The notes below the pieces were generated by a model. The model made no database searches, was not told the DNA's origin, and saw nothing but the letters and a program-made list of their open reading frames with translations. Made by a program: the position numbers and the translations under genes. A DNA stretch of 64,000 nucleotides from Asparagopsis taxiformis (Eukaryota > Rhodophyta > Florideophyceae > Bonnemaisoniales > Bonnemaisoniaceae). The stretch covers positions 1 through 64,000 of the forward strand of contig JALQPE010002813.1 of the NCBI GenBank assembly GCA_030407315.1, written 5' to 3'. Shown piece by piece: positions 19,042 through 29,046 of this stretch. Position 1 is the first letter of the stretch. Each line of letters begins with the position of its first letter.

Positions 19042-20751
19042 ATGTTCAATCAACTTCAGAAAGTTGGATTCTGGTTTGGAAAGTACGTTCTGTTCATAGC
19101 GAAATCAGTGTTATTCACTGTTCCGGAAGGAGTGGAAGTCGATGAAGACGGTTACATCGTTCGTGACTCTCCTTCGGAACACGACCTCCTGTTCGACGAC
19201 CGTATGCCATCTCTTCCTGACGATTTCGAAGTCAAAGACCGAGCCGAAGGGCATCATCTGGCGCAGCGTCCCGCGGACGTCATCGCATCGGTGAGGGTTG
19301 GCTGTCTGCCCCCGATTGAGCTCAGGTTGTTATTGGAGAATGTGGAAATCGATGAGGAGGGCAGAGAGGTGAGGTATTTGAAGCAAGTGGCGATGGACCC
19401 TGTGTTTGAGGGGCTGCATATTCCGGAACAACATCGGGCTCGTCATCTTGTTTTCGAGATCGAGACCATCTATCCGATGTTTTTCGCAGCGTGGAAGATG
19501 GCTGCCAAGGCGATGTGTGAGCCTACATCGACGTTTCTACCCTCGAGGCTGGACTTCGCCCAGGTTGCGCGAATGTCTACAAGCTGGAAGGATTCGTATG
19601 AGGCCGGCACTGGTATGGCGTACTTCCACAATTGCCGAACGGAAATCAACGAGCGAGGGTATACGGTGATGCACAATTTCGCGGATGTAAGCTACCTCGA
19701 TGCGTCGGACAAGTTCCCATTTGACTTGGGTCTCATGGAAGAAATTCCTAACCAGGAATTGTTTCGGTACTTCTTGGGAACATGGGAGGGGGAGGAGGTG
19801 CACAAGGACCCTGGGAACCGGCAGCTGTGGAGTCCCATTGTCAATACGGGGGACGATGAAACAGATGAGAAGAACCGGAATGAGGGGAGGGCTCGCTTCA
19901 CGTCTACGCGCCACTGCCTGGTTGACTATGCCGAGAACGATGAGACGCATATCGACCGGTTCAAGTTTGTGACGCGGCGAGCCCTGCTGGATGTGTGGTT
20001 GGGAATCCTTGTCCGGCTGATAGGGCTGGAGGAGTGCGGTTTACCGGGAGAAAAACTTGTCATGCCGGCATCTGGGGGACGGTTTTTGATAACGGGAAAG
20101 GGGTGTCCTCGGCAGGTCCCACACAATGATTTCCCTGTTCCTCCTCGCGACCGCAAAGATCAACTTCCGGGTTACTTTGTTATTGCCAACGGAGATGACC
20201 CATTCCCTATCTGGGTGTGTCCAGGGTCCCACAAGTACGTCTTTTCCAAAGCGCTGGAATTAGATATGTACGCCAAGACGATGAAGCTGAAGAAGGTAAT
20301 CGTTCCGCCACGTTCAGTCTTCATCGGTCACGGCCATGTACAACATGCCGGGGCAGGGCATGTCGACAGAGTTGTGTCACACACGACAACGAGGTATCAC
20401 ACGTATTTCAGGAATGCGTCGTATCCGATTCCCGACAATGTTTCGTTTGGTTTCATCAGGCGGTTGGGATTCGAAGAAGAAGTAATCCCCAATGCTCCGC
20501 GCCGGTCTGCCAGGCAAAGTCAACCGGCACCTGTCAATGTTCGCCACAAGACAGTTGTTCCCATCCCGGTCAAGAAAGATCGTAGGCCGAAGACAGGGCA
20601 GCTCGGAATGATGCGGATGAAGACGACAGAACCTCGCAAGCCTATATCCTACACAATTAGTGGGGTCCCGGTGATGCCTATTCTGCCGGGAGATCCTGAT
20701 TATAGTGGGGACGAAGAGGAAGAACAATTTTCCGACGGCTGGATAGCTTAA
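19042..20751 (+). CDS. 2-oxoglutarate/Fe(II) dioxygenase-like protein (569 aa)
   Basis: The C-terminal half carries a double-stranded beta-helix signature: H361-N-D363 (VPHNDFPVPP), WVCPGSHKY, then H435 (GHVQHAGAGH) and R451 (TTRYHTYF). This HxD...H...R set would bind iron and 2-oxoglutarate and fits enzymes that hydroxylate a methyl or other carbon. The N-terminal ~330 residues (FHNCRTEINERGYTVMHNF and an acidic strip) are unfamiliar. A lysine- and arginine-rich tail follows the catalytic domain. The substrate is unknown; linkage to a DNA methyltransferase makes modified DNA bases one candidate, as with TET/JBP enzymes, but the sequence is also compatible with PhyH-like enzymes. A 24-codon upstream frame starts at 19025 in another phase. 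The gene is the last of element B. Confidence 0.75.
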   Translation: MFNQLQKVGFWFGKYVLFIAKSVLFTVPEGVEVDEDGYIVRDSPSEHDLLFDDRMPSLPDDFEVKDRAEGHHLAQRPADVIASVRVGCLPPIELRLLLENVEIDEEGREVRYLKQVAMDPVFEGLHIPEQHRARHLVFEIETIYPMFFAAWKMAAKAMCEPTSTFLPSRLDFAQVARMSTSWKDSYEAGTGMAYFHNCRTEINERGYTVMHNFADVSYLDASDKFPFDLGLMEEIPNQELFRYFLGTWEGEEVHKDPGNRQLWSPIVNTGDDETDEKNRNEGRARFTSTRHCLVDYAENDETHIDRFKFVTRRALLDVWLGILVRLIGLEECGLPGEKLVMPASGGRFLITGKGCPRQVPHNDFPVPPRDRKDQLPGYFVIANGDDPFPIWVCPGSHKYVFSKALELDMYAKTMKLKKVIVPPRSVFIGHGHVQHAGAGHVDRVVSHTTTRYHTYFRNASYPIPDNVSFGFIRRLGFEEEVIPNAPRRSARQSQPAPVNVRHKTVVPIPVKKDRRPKTGQLGMMRMKTTEPRKPISYTISGVPVMPILPGDPDYSGDEEEEQFSDGWIA

Positions 20752-21019
20752 CAACTACTACTAGTAGTACTTTAGCAAACAATTATCAAGAATATAATCA
20801 TCTCCTTTATCACTTTCAATCTATGAACCTACTATAATGTACTTCCGTTCCATGCTTTCAAACTAGATTGTCCATTCCCTCGTGGGCTGGAGCATGATTT
20901 CCAGGACGATTCCCTCACATCTCTAGACTCGATGGTCTATGCTAGAAATAGCAGAACAATTGTGTTTGTACGTGCTTCATCGCCTACTTGCTTCTGGTAA
21001 TGGGTGGACGTCCACGATA
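20752..21019. other. 3' flank of element B
   Basis: The stretch starts with an ACTACTAGTAGT palindrome immediately after the dioxygenase stop and is AT-rich. No gene, polyadenylation signal or clear terminal inverted repeat was found. Confidence 0.35.
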
Positions 21020-21490
21020 CACGATCAACCTGAAATGGACGTCCGGTGGATGTCCAGCTCAGATGCATTGCTGGCCAGCCCAGAAATTCTACAATTTCGG
21101 GCACAAAAAAATATTGCAAAAAACATCGATTTGGGCGGTCGATTGTGCCGTACGGCACACCCCCATCTCAAAAACATGTTCACATGTGCATGTTTTTGAG
21201 AATAGCCCAAAATTTAGTTCAAATCAAGGTGTCTGATTTGGCCACAACGGCCCCAGGAACCGGCCGCCGCCCCGATCGGGGCTATCACTGGCTTCTATTA
21301 GCACCAACTGTAAGCCAAAATGACGTCTCACGAAGGGTCGATTTCAGGCTCAATACGCCAGGGACAGGTCTTGGTCCTTGTTCCATCATGGTCCCACCCC
21401 ACTCTCTCACGACCAACCTGAAATGGACGTCCGGTGGATGTCCAGCTCGATTGCACTGCTGGCCAGCCCAGAAATTCTAAAATTTCCGAA
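21020..21490 (+). repeat. Second A-B-A dispersed repeat array
   Basis: A complete repeat A at about 21020-21236, repeat B at about 21237-21413, and a truncated A that breaks off in its AT-rich dyad near 21490. Orientation is the same as in the 2.8-3.85 kb array. The array begins 270 bp after the last gene of element B. Together with the first array it brackets 3.85-21.0 kb, which includes both ParB-like elements, as direct repeats. Confidence 0.85.
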
Positions 21491-21699
21491 AAATCAATTT
21501 GGTGGCCCAGCATCTCCTGTGCCGAAAATTCCCGCAGTCACTTCTGATATACTATATCGTAGTAGTAGTAGCAGTCTAGACGTGTTTCGCACTTGTACGC
21601 ATCAGGGAAGGCTGCACGGAAGGTTGAGACTACGCTACTTGTGTACCGCGTCGTCTGAAATAGCGAGTAGTGTTTGTTGTATAGTTGTGGAGTATGCGT

Positions 21700-22755
21700 C
21701 TAGTGGTTTGTAAAGCTTGCAGAACGGGATAGGGATGTGGGTGGCCCTATTTTATGAATACATGAGTACCAATATTCAAGGGTGACAAAGCGGAAAGGCA
21801 TAGGCTCATACATGTTTGAGATTGCATAGTATAGAAAATATTTACATCGAAATTTACATGGAGCTGATGGAGGTTTTAAGGATGAGGTATGAGAGGAAGA
21901 AAATTCTTCTGTGGTATGCGGATGTGTTCTGTGGGGGATGGAATCTTGGGATGGTACAGGGGGAGGTGGAAATGTACGGAGTGCGGGTTTAGATTGGAAT
22001 GTGATTCGGAGAGGAGTGCCGACGATCATATTATGGGGATTGGGGAGACGCTGCGGGGTGTTGGGGTAGTGAGGGCGGAGGAGGTGTTTAGGTGGGACCG
22101 TAGGAGGGTGCGGTTGAAGGCGCCGAGAGGAGGGGGTTTTTAGGAAAGTGAGGAGAAAGAGGGGGTGGGGGTGGCGTCTGTTCTGGCTGTGGTGAGTGGG
22201 GATGTGATGGAGAAGAAGGGGGTTATTGTATTTGGGAGGGAGGGGAGTGAGAGGATGGGTGCGAAGTGGGGGGTTCATATGTGGTTCAGAGCGGGGGGGT
22301 TTCTGGGGAGACGGCGGGGGAGCGGGAGCGTGGGCCGGTGGTGGTGGTGTATACGGTATCGAAGATGCGGATGGTGTGGGGGCATGGAGCAGCTGAGGGA
22401 GGGAGGGGTGGAGCAGGTCGGGTACGGGATGGGGAGTGAGAGGTTTTCGAAGAGTAAGCTGCAGGGGAAGTTTGTGTAGAGGGCGAAGGAGAGGGGTTGA
22501 AGGTACAGGAGAGAGGGTATTGAAGAACAATACGTTGCAAAGGTGTTGGGGGAGAGCATGGTCGAGGAGATAGGGGGTGTTTTGCCCTATTCTGAGGTAG
22601 TATGAGGACTGGTTATACGAAATCTGTACGGTAGAGCAGAAAAGTAGGTATGGAATGGAGGTGTGCACCGTGGAAGCGGGGATAGGTAGCTGAAAATGCG
22701 TGCTAGAGTGGTATTGGGGGTGTTTGAGGTACAGTACGGGGGAGGTGAGCACCAA
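21700..22755 (-). other. Strand-asymmetric Pro/His-rich open frame (351 codons), doubtful gene
   Basis: The plus strand of 21.88-22.76 kb is extremely G-rich and pyrimidine-poor, so the minus strand is free of stops over 351 codons. The translation is almost entirely proline, histidine, serine and leucine. Its composition resembles the disordered middle of the C2H2 proteins at 42-54 kb, but no finger or N-terminal domain follows. I would not call it a gene without transcript evidence. It could be a decayed disordered region or simple purine-strand DNA. Confidence 0.3.
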
Positions 22756-22839
22756 CAGGAAGGGGGTGTGAGCGAGAGGATGAAAAAATTAAAGACGAAA
22801 TTGGAGTCGACCGACAAGGAAAAATAGAGTGGTCGCCGT

Positions 22840-23130
22840 GATGGATGCGGACATCCATGTCGAGCACGGCGGCAGAAATTTCTGGGGTCGAAATTTTTGA
22901 ATTTCTGAACCGGCGCCCGTCCTAGGTGGACATAGACATGGCGGAAGTCCATCCCAAGGGGGACATCCGTGGTACTAGAAACAATGAATGTCGTCCTAGT
23001 AATACTAGACGTACTAGACCGCATGGACGTCCGGTTCTAGGCGGACATCCAAAAATACTGGAGAACATGGACGTCCGCCTAGTAATACTAGGTGTACTAG
23101 AGGTTGTGGACGTCCGCGTCCATTTCCGAG
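22840..23130. repeat. GGACGTCC-rich degenerate repeats
   Basis: The motif TGGACGTCCG or close variants (GGACATCC) recurs in this interval, interleaved with CTAGTAATACTAG-like segments. The AGAAATTTCTGGGG and GACATCCATGTCGAGC strings near 22850-22885 look like a diverged cousin of dispersed repeat A. No coding function is evident. Confidence 0.5.
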
Positions 23131-23291
23131 AACACAGACGTATCGGTATGGTTCATTAGTAGTTCTAGGAAAAGTCCCAACGCTCAACTAGTTCTGCTTT
23201 GCAATGCATGCATCATCTGCATTAAAGTATTTCTGATTCATCCAACTGCTGGCATCATTTAATGTACTCCTCTGCCTTTTTCTCTGACGCA

Positions 23292-24974
23292 CTATACCCT
23301 ACCACGTCGTTCACTACATCTTCTGTTATCAACTTGTCTATACGACAAGGTTCTTCCACACCACGGAATACGACGTACGGCATATGAACTCTCAGAGATC
23401 CCCACAGTGTACTGTGGGGATCTCTGAGAGTTTACATCCCCCGCCTTTCCTCGCTTTCTTTGCATCGCAGGCTCCCATTCTATACGGAAACATTTCTTTC
23501 CTTCGCTTTTCCACCCTTCCAGACTCCCTTCACCGTCGCTCCTCCCGTGCACATCACATGTGAAAGGACATTTCTGCAGCTCCATTCCGTGCACGTATTC
23601 ACCTTGGACCACAACACTACTTTTTCGAATTAGACACCACACGTTTGATGTTGTTTCCGCACTGCAGAATGAGCTACTGCCAATTGCAACAGATGTCGAC
23701 TGTGCTTCCATCATTCCCGAGCACAATATCGTACCAAACAACCGCAAACCACATGACCTCGCCGAACCGTTCATGTAACTACACTCTTCATTGTCCTCCA
23801 CTTCCGAGTTGCTGATGTTACGCCTTTGAACCAGACACTCGGTTCGCCATCGGTGCCCTAATCCTAGCAGATCTGATAGTGTTGCAAAACTGGAACACGT
23901 AATGTTCAAAGCTTCCCCACCAGTTCCAGCCACTGCCGCGTGAAGCCCTGGGTACACTTTGTAATACCCCCCTCCATAGATTTCTGCTGTTCCCTTTAGC
24001 ATTTCCCGGAATAACTCAGTGCTCAATGAGATGGGAATCTGCACCGGTCCGCTAATAGCCGTTCCACTTGTACATGCACCGTCAATCTCACTATGTGGGT
24101 AGCCGCCACCTGAGTTTGACAAAGTGCTTCGATTAACCTGTTCCACAACTTTCTCTACCGCACGCTGTAAGAGCATCAATAAAACCTTACCAGCTGATAC
24201 TGTTGATCCACAATTTCGAACCATTCCGCTCCAACCAAGCCGACACTCGCTACCATTTCCAGAAAGCATTATATTTTCTAGTGTTCTCAGCCTTGTCTCC
24301 ATACTACCGTATGTGTTGGCGTCAAGTGCTGATTCCGCTTTTTGCTTCTTCCTATGCGGTGATATCGCTTCAGATTCTCCATCTGATTGTTCATGAAATT
24401 CTACTCCCACCGCTTCGTAGTCCACAACCTCTCTGTTGCTCCTTCGCCACTGTGTCGGTGGCTGACCCCCGGACATTAACTTACTTCCCATCAGAAATTT
24501 TACATGTTCGTAGGAAACACAAGGGTAATTCCTTTCAGGGATAGCATCATATAGCAATCTGCCTTCCGCAACCACCATTTCATCGTGCCTTGGCTTCACA
24601 GCATCCGAGTACCGCCACTTTGATACTTCCATCACTGCAATATCCTTTTCCTCCGTCGTCAACCTCACAATTGCATCACCCACATCCTGTCCATTGTGCT
24701 CCACCACACCAGGCGTGTACACGCCATCTCCTCTGTCTACATCGATGCGGTCTCCCACTGACGGCTTACCACTGCAGACAGGATACTGCTCAGGAAGTTT
24801 GATTTCCACAACAGTAGCCTTCCACCATATTGCGTCATCACCCACTTGGAACCATACGTCTATTTGCGAGCCGACACAGGGAAGTGCATCTACGGCCGCT
24901 GCTCGCTCACGCTCACGGCCAGCTTTCGCTTTTTCGCTCTGTCGCCTAATTCGCAATGATTCACGCCTAGTCAT
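23292..24974 (-). CDS. Tudor/Agenet-like chromatin-reader candidate (560 aa)
   Basis: The frame is intact from the ATG at 24974. After a basic N-terminus, two Tudor- or Agenet-like beta barrels seem to follow in tandem: GSQIDVWFQVGDDAIWWKATVVEI (about residues 35-58) and VGDRIDVDRGDGVYTPGVVEHNGQ (about 72-96). Then come LTTEEKDIAVMEVSKWRY, a nuclear-localisation-like HRKKQK near residue 210, and a short coiled-coil segment. Such barrels usually bind methylated lysine or arginine tails. The rest, including a Cys-rich C-terminal third, is unfamiliar. Near the C-terminus a 46-nt palindrome (23387-23432) is read through in frame, so the last ~45 residues may not be original. Confidence 0.55.
   Translation of the reverse strand: MTRRESLRIRRQSEKAKAGRERERAAAVDALPCVGSQIDVWFQVGDDAIWWKATVVEIKLPEQYPVCSGKPSVGDRIDVDRGDGVYTPGVVEHNGQDVGDAIVRLTTEEKDIAVMEVSKWRYSDAVKPRHDEMVVAEGRLLYDAIPERNYPCVSYEHVKFLMGSKLMSGGQPPTQWRRSNREVVDYEAVGVEFHEQSDGESEAISPHRKKQKAESALDANTYGSMETRLRTLENIMLSGNGSECRLGWSGMVRNCGSTVSAGKVLLMLLQRAVEKVVEQVNRSTLSNSGGGYPHSEIDGACTSGTAISGPVQIPISLSTELFREMLKGTAEIYGGGYYKVYPGLHAAVAGTGGEALNITCSSFATLSDLLGLGHRWRTECLVQRRNISNSEVEDNEECSYMNGSARSCGLRLFGTILCSGMMEAQSTSVAIGSSSFCSAETTSNVWCLIRKSSVVVQGEYVHGMELQKCPFTCDVHGRSDGEGSLEGWKSEGKKCFRIEWEPAMQRKRGKAGDVNSQRSPQYTVGISESSYAVRRIPWCGRTLSYRQVDNRRCSERRGRV
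23387..23432. repeat. 46-nt palindrome, 22-nt perfect arms, 2-nt centre
   Basis: The left arm begins AACTCTCAGAGATCCCC and the right arm is its exact reverse complement. It lies within the C-terminal codons of the Tudor-like gene and leaves the frame open. Confidence 0.95.
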
Positions 24975-27900
24975 AATTGCTCCACAAAATAAAGATACTA
25001 CAACGCACTATCTGCAATTTTGTTTAGGACAAGTCTTCGTCGACTTCTTCACTAGATACTACTTCACCCATGTCTGTAACGTCCAATTTTTCATTTTTAT
25101 AGTATGATACGAAATCACTACCATGTTCCCAACTGCCATACAAGTTGTCAAACACTCTACTACTGCGTTCAAGATACTAGTCACGCTTAAAGCCAGGCCG
25201 GAACTCACTATTCAGGTCAATCTTGTGTATGCGGGAGTGACTTTATTACAAAATTTAGCGACTTCGACAGTAACTATGCCGTAGTATGTGTGCTAAAAAT
25301 CAACATAGATGGTGCCATTCTTTACTAAGTAATACTACAGAAACTAAACTCAAGTACAATTATCTACTCTTTCGACCGTACCCTACCTATGGTACAACAA
25401 TGGCCATATCGAGATTAGCTAGTTAACGTCATACACTCTGCATTTCGCCTCTTCCATATGATATATTATTCCTCATGGACGCCCAAAACGTGACGCTATC
25501 GAAGGGTATGGCGCGTTGGAACAGTCAGTACCAGTCCATCACTCTAGCCTCACTACACTGCTACGAATGCCATCTGTACTACAGACCGGCGTAACCATCC
25601 AAGTTCATGGTTCGAGTCCAACATGGTACTGTCACACATATGGTTCCCTCGTTTCGTCATTCCAGCATGGAAATTATAAAAATCGTGGAATATGCCACCT
25701 CCGGTCACTGTCATGACCAACGCGACGTGTCCTTGTCCTTTCCATTGTTATTCTTCCGTACAGTACTGGAAAATTCCACCATGTCACGGTGCTTATACCC
25801 ACTCCCACGGTGCAGTTTCATTCCACTATATTCTTTACGGTATTTCCACTACTTATCTATGGCACGGCGCCGGTAATTTCTGGGATTTTTTGATGGTTTG
25901 TCATTCCACTAATTTCTAATGGTCCAGACCATGAAATTTGCTGGTTTTTCAAAAAATTGCTTATCCTGTGCAGATTTGATGCATCCGAGCGAAATGTTCT
26001 GCAATGTTCTCCGGTGACATTGAACGTGCTCTGTGCCACTCAAGATTTGCTCTTTTTTTCAATATCAAGCATTCATGCTGCTTGAGAAATTACGTACAAA
26101 CACATCTCCTGGAACCCCGTTTTTCCAATCAATAGGCTTACGTCTTGATGAAGGTAGACTGCGTACAAATACACCAACTGTCTCCTAGAAGGACCGTCGA
26201 AATAGTGGTGTACTCTTCATAGGGAACTCCCTTACAGCACTTGATATCTCGGCGTCCTCATCCTCTCGAAGAATCGGTTTCCTCCCTCTCCTCTCCCTGT
26301 CCAGACAGAGCTCTCCTCGCATGTAACTTTGAGGTTACGAGTTCGACACACCGAATGAAACAGATGCTTATTGAATTGAGTACTTTTCCTTCCGAATCGC
26401 AAGCGATGCTGCTAGAAATAATGGCGCTTGAGAAGCTGCAGATTGTTTGAAGCTATTTAGTAACCACGAATTCATCCGAGGCAACCGAATTGGAAGAATG
26501 GGATGTTTGGTAAGGTTGCTAGGGATATTACACTCACCCTGCAGTTTTCCATCATGAATGGAGTCACTAGTTATGAATACAAGGCCGTTGGGAGGATTGG
26601 CGAGCTCAAAAGCTATCTATCTATAACTGTTTCGGCGATATACGGTGATTCCTATGTTTTGCGGGAAAGTCTGGAGCAAAGCGCTCAAAATATAATGAAG
26701 AAGATGAACCATATTCGGTCGCTGACCCACATTAGCATGTCAGCTGATACAGCACGTATCTGCTAAATAATGTACAGAAACTTATTCTCCTGACTGAGAG
26801 AGTGAACTGATAGATGTTGTATCATAATCCTCTAGTCGGAGTGTCGTCACGATACGAAGACGTTGAAGTGGATCACGTAACGTCTTTGAATCCGGATTCG
26901 CATGAGACACGTACTGTAATGCCCGGCTTGCCGCCGCCGAAATATGCACAGAGAGTAATGGAATTCCAATCCGTCAGATTCTCTTCTCCATCCTGGCACA
27001 GCCACTTCAGTCAATGTCTGTTTGTCTGTCTGCATCGCACCTCGTAAGCTCAACACTTAAGTTTTGTGTTTTGTGAATCCTTTTTTCTCCTGCTTGCATG
27101 CGTCTGTGAACATCGCTGTGAGCTAACTTGTGCGCCTTTCGCGTGATTAATGCTTATCACCCTTCGTCTTGCCTTTTGAAACTGTATGCAAGTGAAATTA
27201 CATCGCCTCTGTACCACACTGCCAGCCCACCCTGTTCCATTGCCCAACTTGCATCCGACACTGTTCATACGACTTTCTTCAAGTCACTGTTGATCATCCG
27301 TTCACCTCGTCTGCACAAAATGCTACGGCCTTCTGCATGCAGCTCTTCGGCAACACTCCTGCGCTCCCACTACTACTTGAACGTTTCGTACCGCAGGCGC
27401 AACAGATTAAAAAATCTTCTCTGAAGTCTTCTGGTTTTTGTGCAACGTTTGAAAGTGCTTGGGAGCGCTCATCAGAGTTTCAATAAACAACTGTCCGCTT
27501 CGGTGTACGCTAGAAATCGCACTGTATAGGATTTAATCATCAACTGAAGCCTTGAGATGGAGATAATATTTGAAGGAGCGGTGTGATATAAAGAAAACAT
27601 CTGAACTAGTGATCTGTTGATAGTAATCGAAAGTATGGGAAAGTAGTGCTTGGTTTTACTGGAAATGAGCTATATTTTTGGGAGATGTTGAGCAGGTCGG
27701 AATGGATCGTAGTACAAATTACAAGTGGGGCGTCTTGAATGAAAATATGTTGCAAAGAAATCGACCAGAAACGGGCAATCATCGTCATCTCACCGATAGA
27801 GAACTCGATTTGTTTCTAAATCTGCCTAATAAAGTACATAAAATGGTGCTACAGGAGGTAGAACACATCGACGTTATTCTATGTAATTGGTGTGCTTCTG

Positions 27901-28435
27901 GAGCTCAGATTTCTGGATAAATGCCAACAAAAGGATCGATAGCTGTCCAAAAAGTTTGTATACAAATGTTCTATTGTTTGAATCCCGGAGGCATCAATAG
28001 CTAGCTCTTCGATGTGATCGATGCCTCATTCTAGAGCAAAATTTAGCTCTACGGTTTACAAAAGTATCGAGCTGAAATGAGAACTGATATTATGTGAAGA
28101 AATGATGGGGATGCTGATGATTTTTGGTGATTCAATGCTGCCCAACGCAGATACTGTTCGGGGAAGTGCACTTTCAAGCTGGTGCTACGTAAAAAGAACT
28201 ATCTGCAACAGAAATGTGAGCTCTGAACAATTTGTCAAGTCCTTGGATGTGCAAAAATGGAGGTGATCTACTGCGAAATACACTGCTGAACTGTGGACAC
28301 AGAAATGGAGTAATGATGGGCTTGCAGAGCTGGAATATGCTCATCAGAAAGCTCTCACATGAGTATGTCCACATTATCCTGTTAATTTCGTATACAGTTG
28401 TGTCCAACCGCTCGGCGGTCCTCTCATATTGAGTC
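24975..28435. other. 3.5 kb with no convincing gene
   Basis: Only short, mutually overlapping frames are present. The least bad are plus-strand frames at 26241-26450, 26503-26766 and 27678-27920, which have no recognisable domain. No clear RNA gene or element ends were seen. This is likely intergenic or very old transposon DNA. Confidence 0.4.
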
Positions 28436-29046
28436 GTGTCACACCCCTATTGGGTACTCCTGCAAGGGTCGTGCCAATCAGAGGGCACCGGCCGACTGGG
28501 CGTTTTTACTGAAATTTGGGTAAGCCCCAAGGCTGCAAGTACCCCGCTCGGGCCTATCGGCCCCAGCTAAGACCGCACAAGGGGTAAATTTTAACTTGAG
28601 GCTGATCAGCTGTACATTACAAAGTAATCCTAACTGGCAATGACCTCACGGGTAGGCAAGTGCCGTTAACTGGGTTCTGATTAGTCAACTAACGGGATAT
28701 TTATTCCTAATACTACCCTATCTTACAGCAAACTTGGTACAAATATGTCACTGGAAAAGCCAGTAGGCTTAATCTCTAGAGTTAACATAAAATCGAGTGG
28801 AATTACGACCCACTTGAACAGTTTTCGAATACCTATTTTCACCCCCCTTAGGGACAAACTTAGGTTTCGCCAACAGCTCGACGGATTATGTGGGCTCGTA
28901 GGTAGCAGTGGCAGCACGAACGCAACGCCGGGCGAGTAGTTGGTAGAGCTGGTAGTGATAATGGAGTAGCCACTAGAACTTTGGAGGTCACCGGGGCAGA
29001 GTCACTGGAGCTAACGCTGCCTCCCTGTTACGCACCGGCGTCCCAC
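28436..29046. repeat. Possible solo LTR or LTR remnant
   Basis: The interval begins TGTCACACCCC, a start often seen in Ty3/gypsy LTRs, and can be read to CGTCCCACA, giving TG...CA ends. It lies next to the truncated gypsy element. I could not find a matching partner or a convincing target-site duplication, so the boundaries are tentative. Confidence 0.3.
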
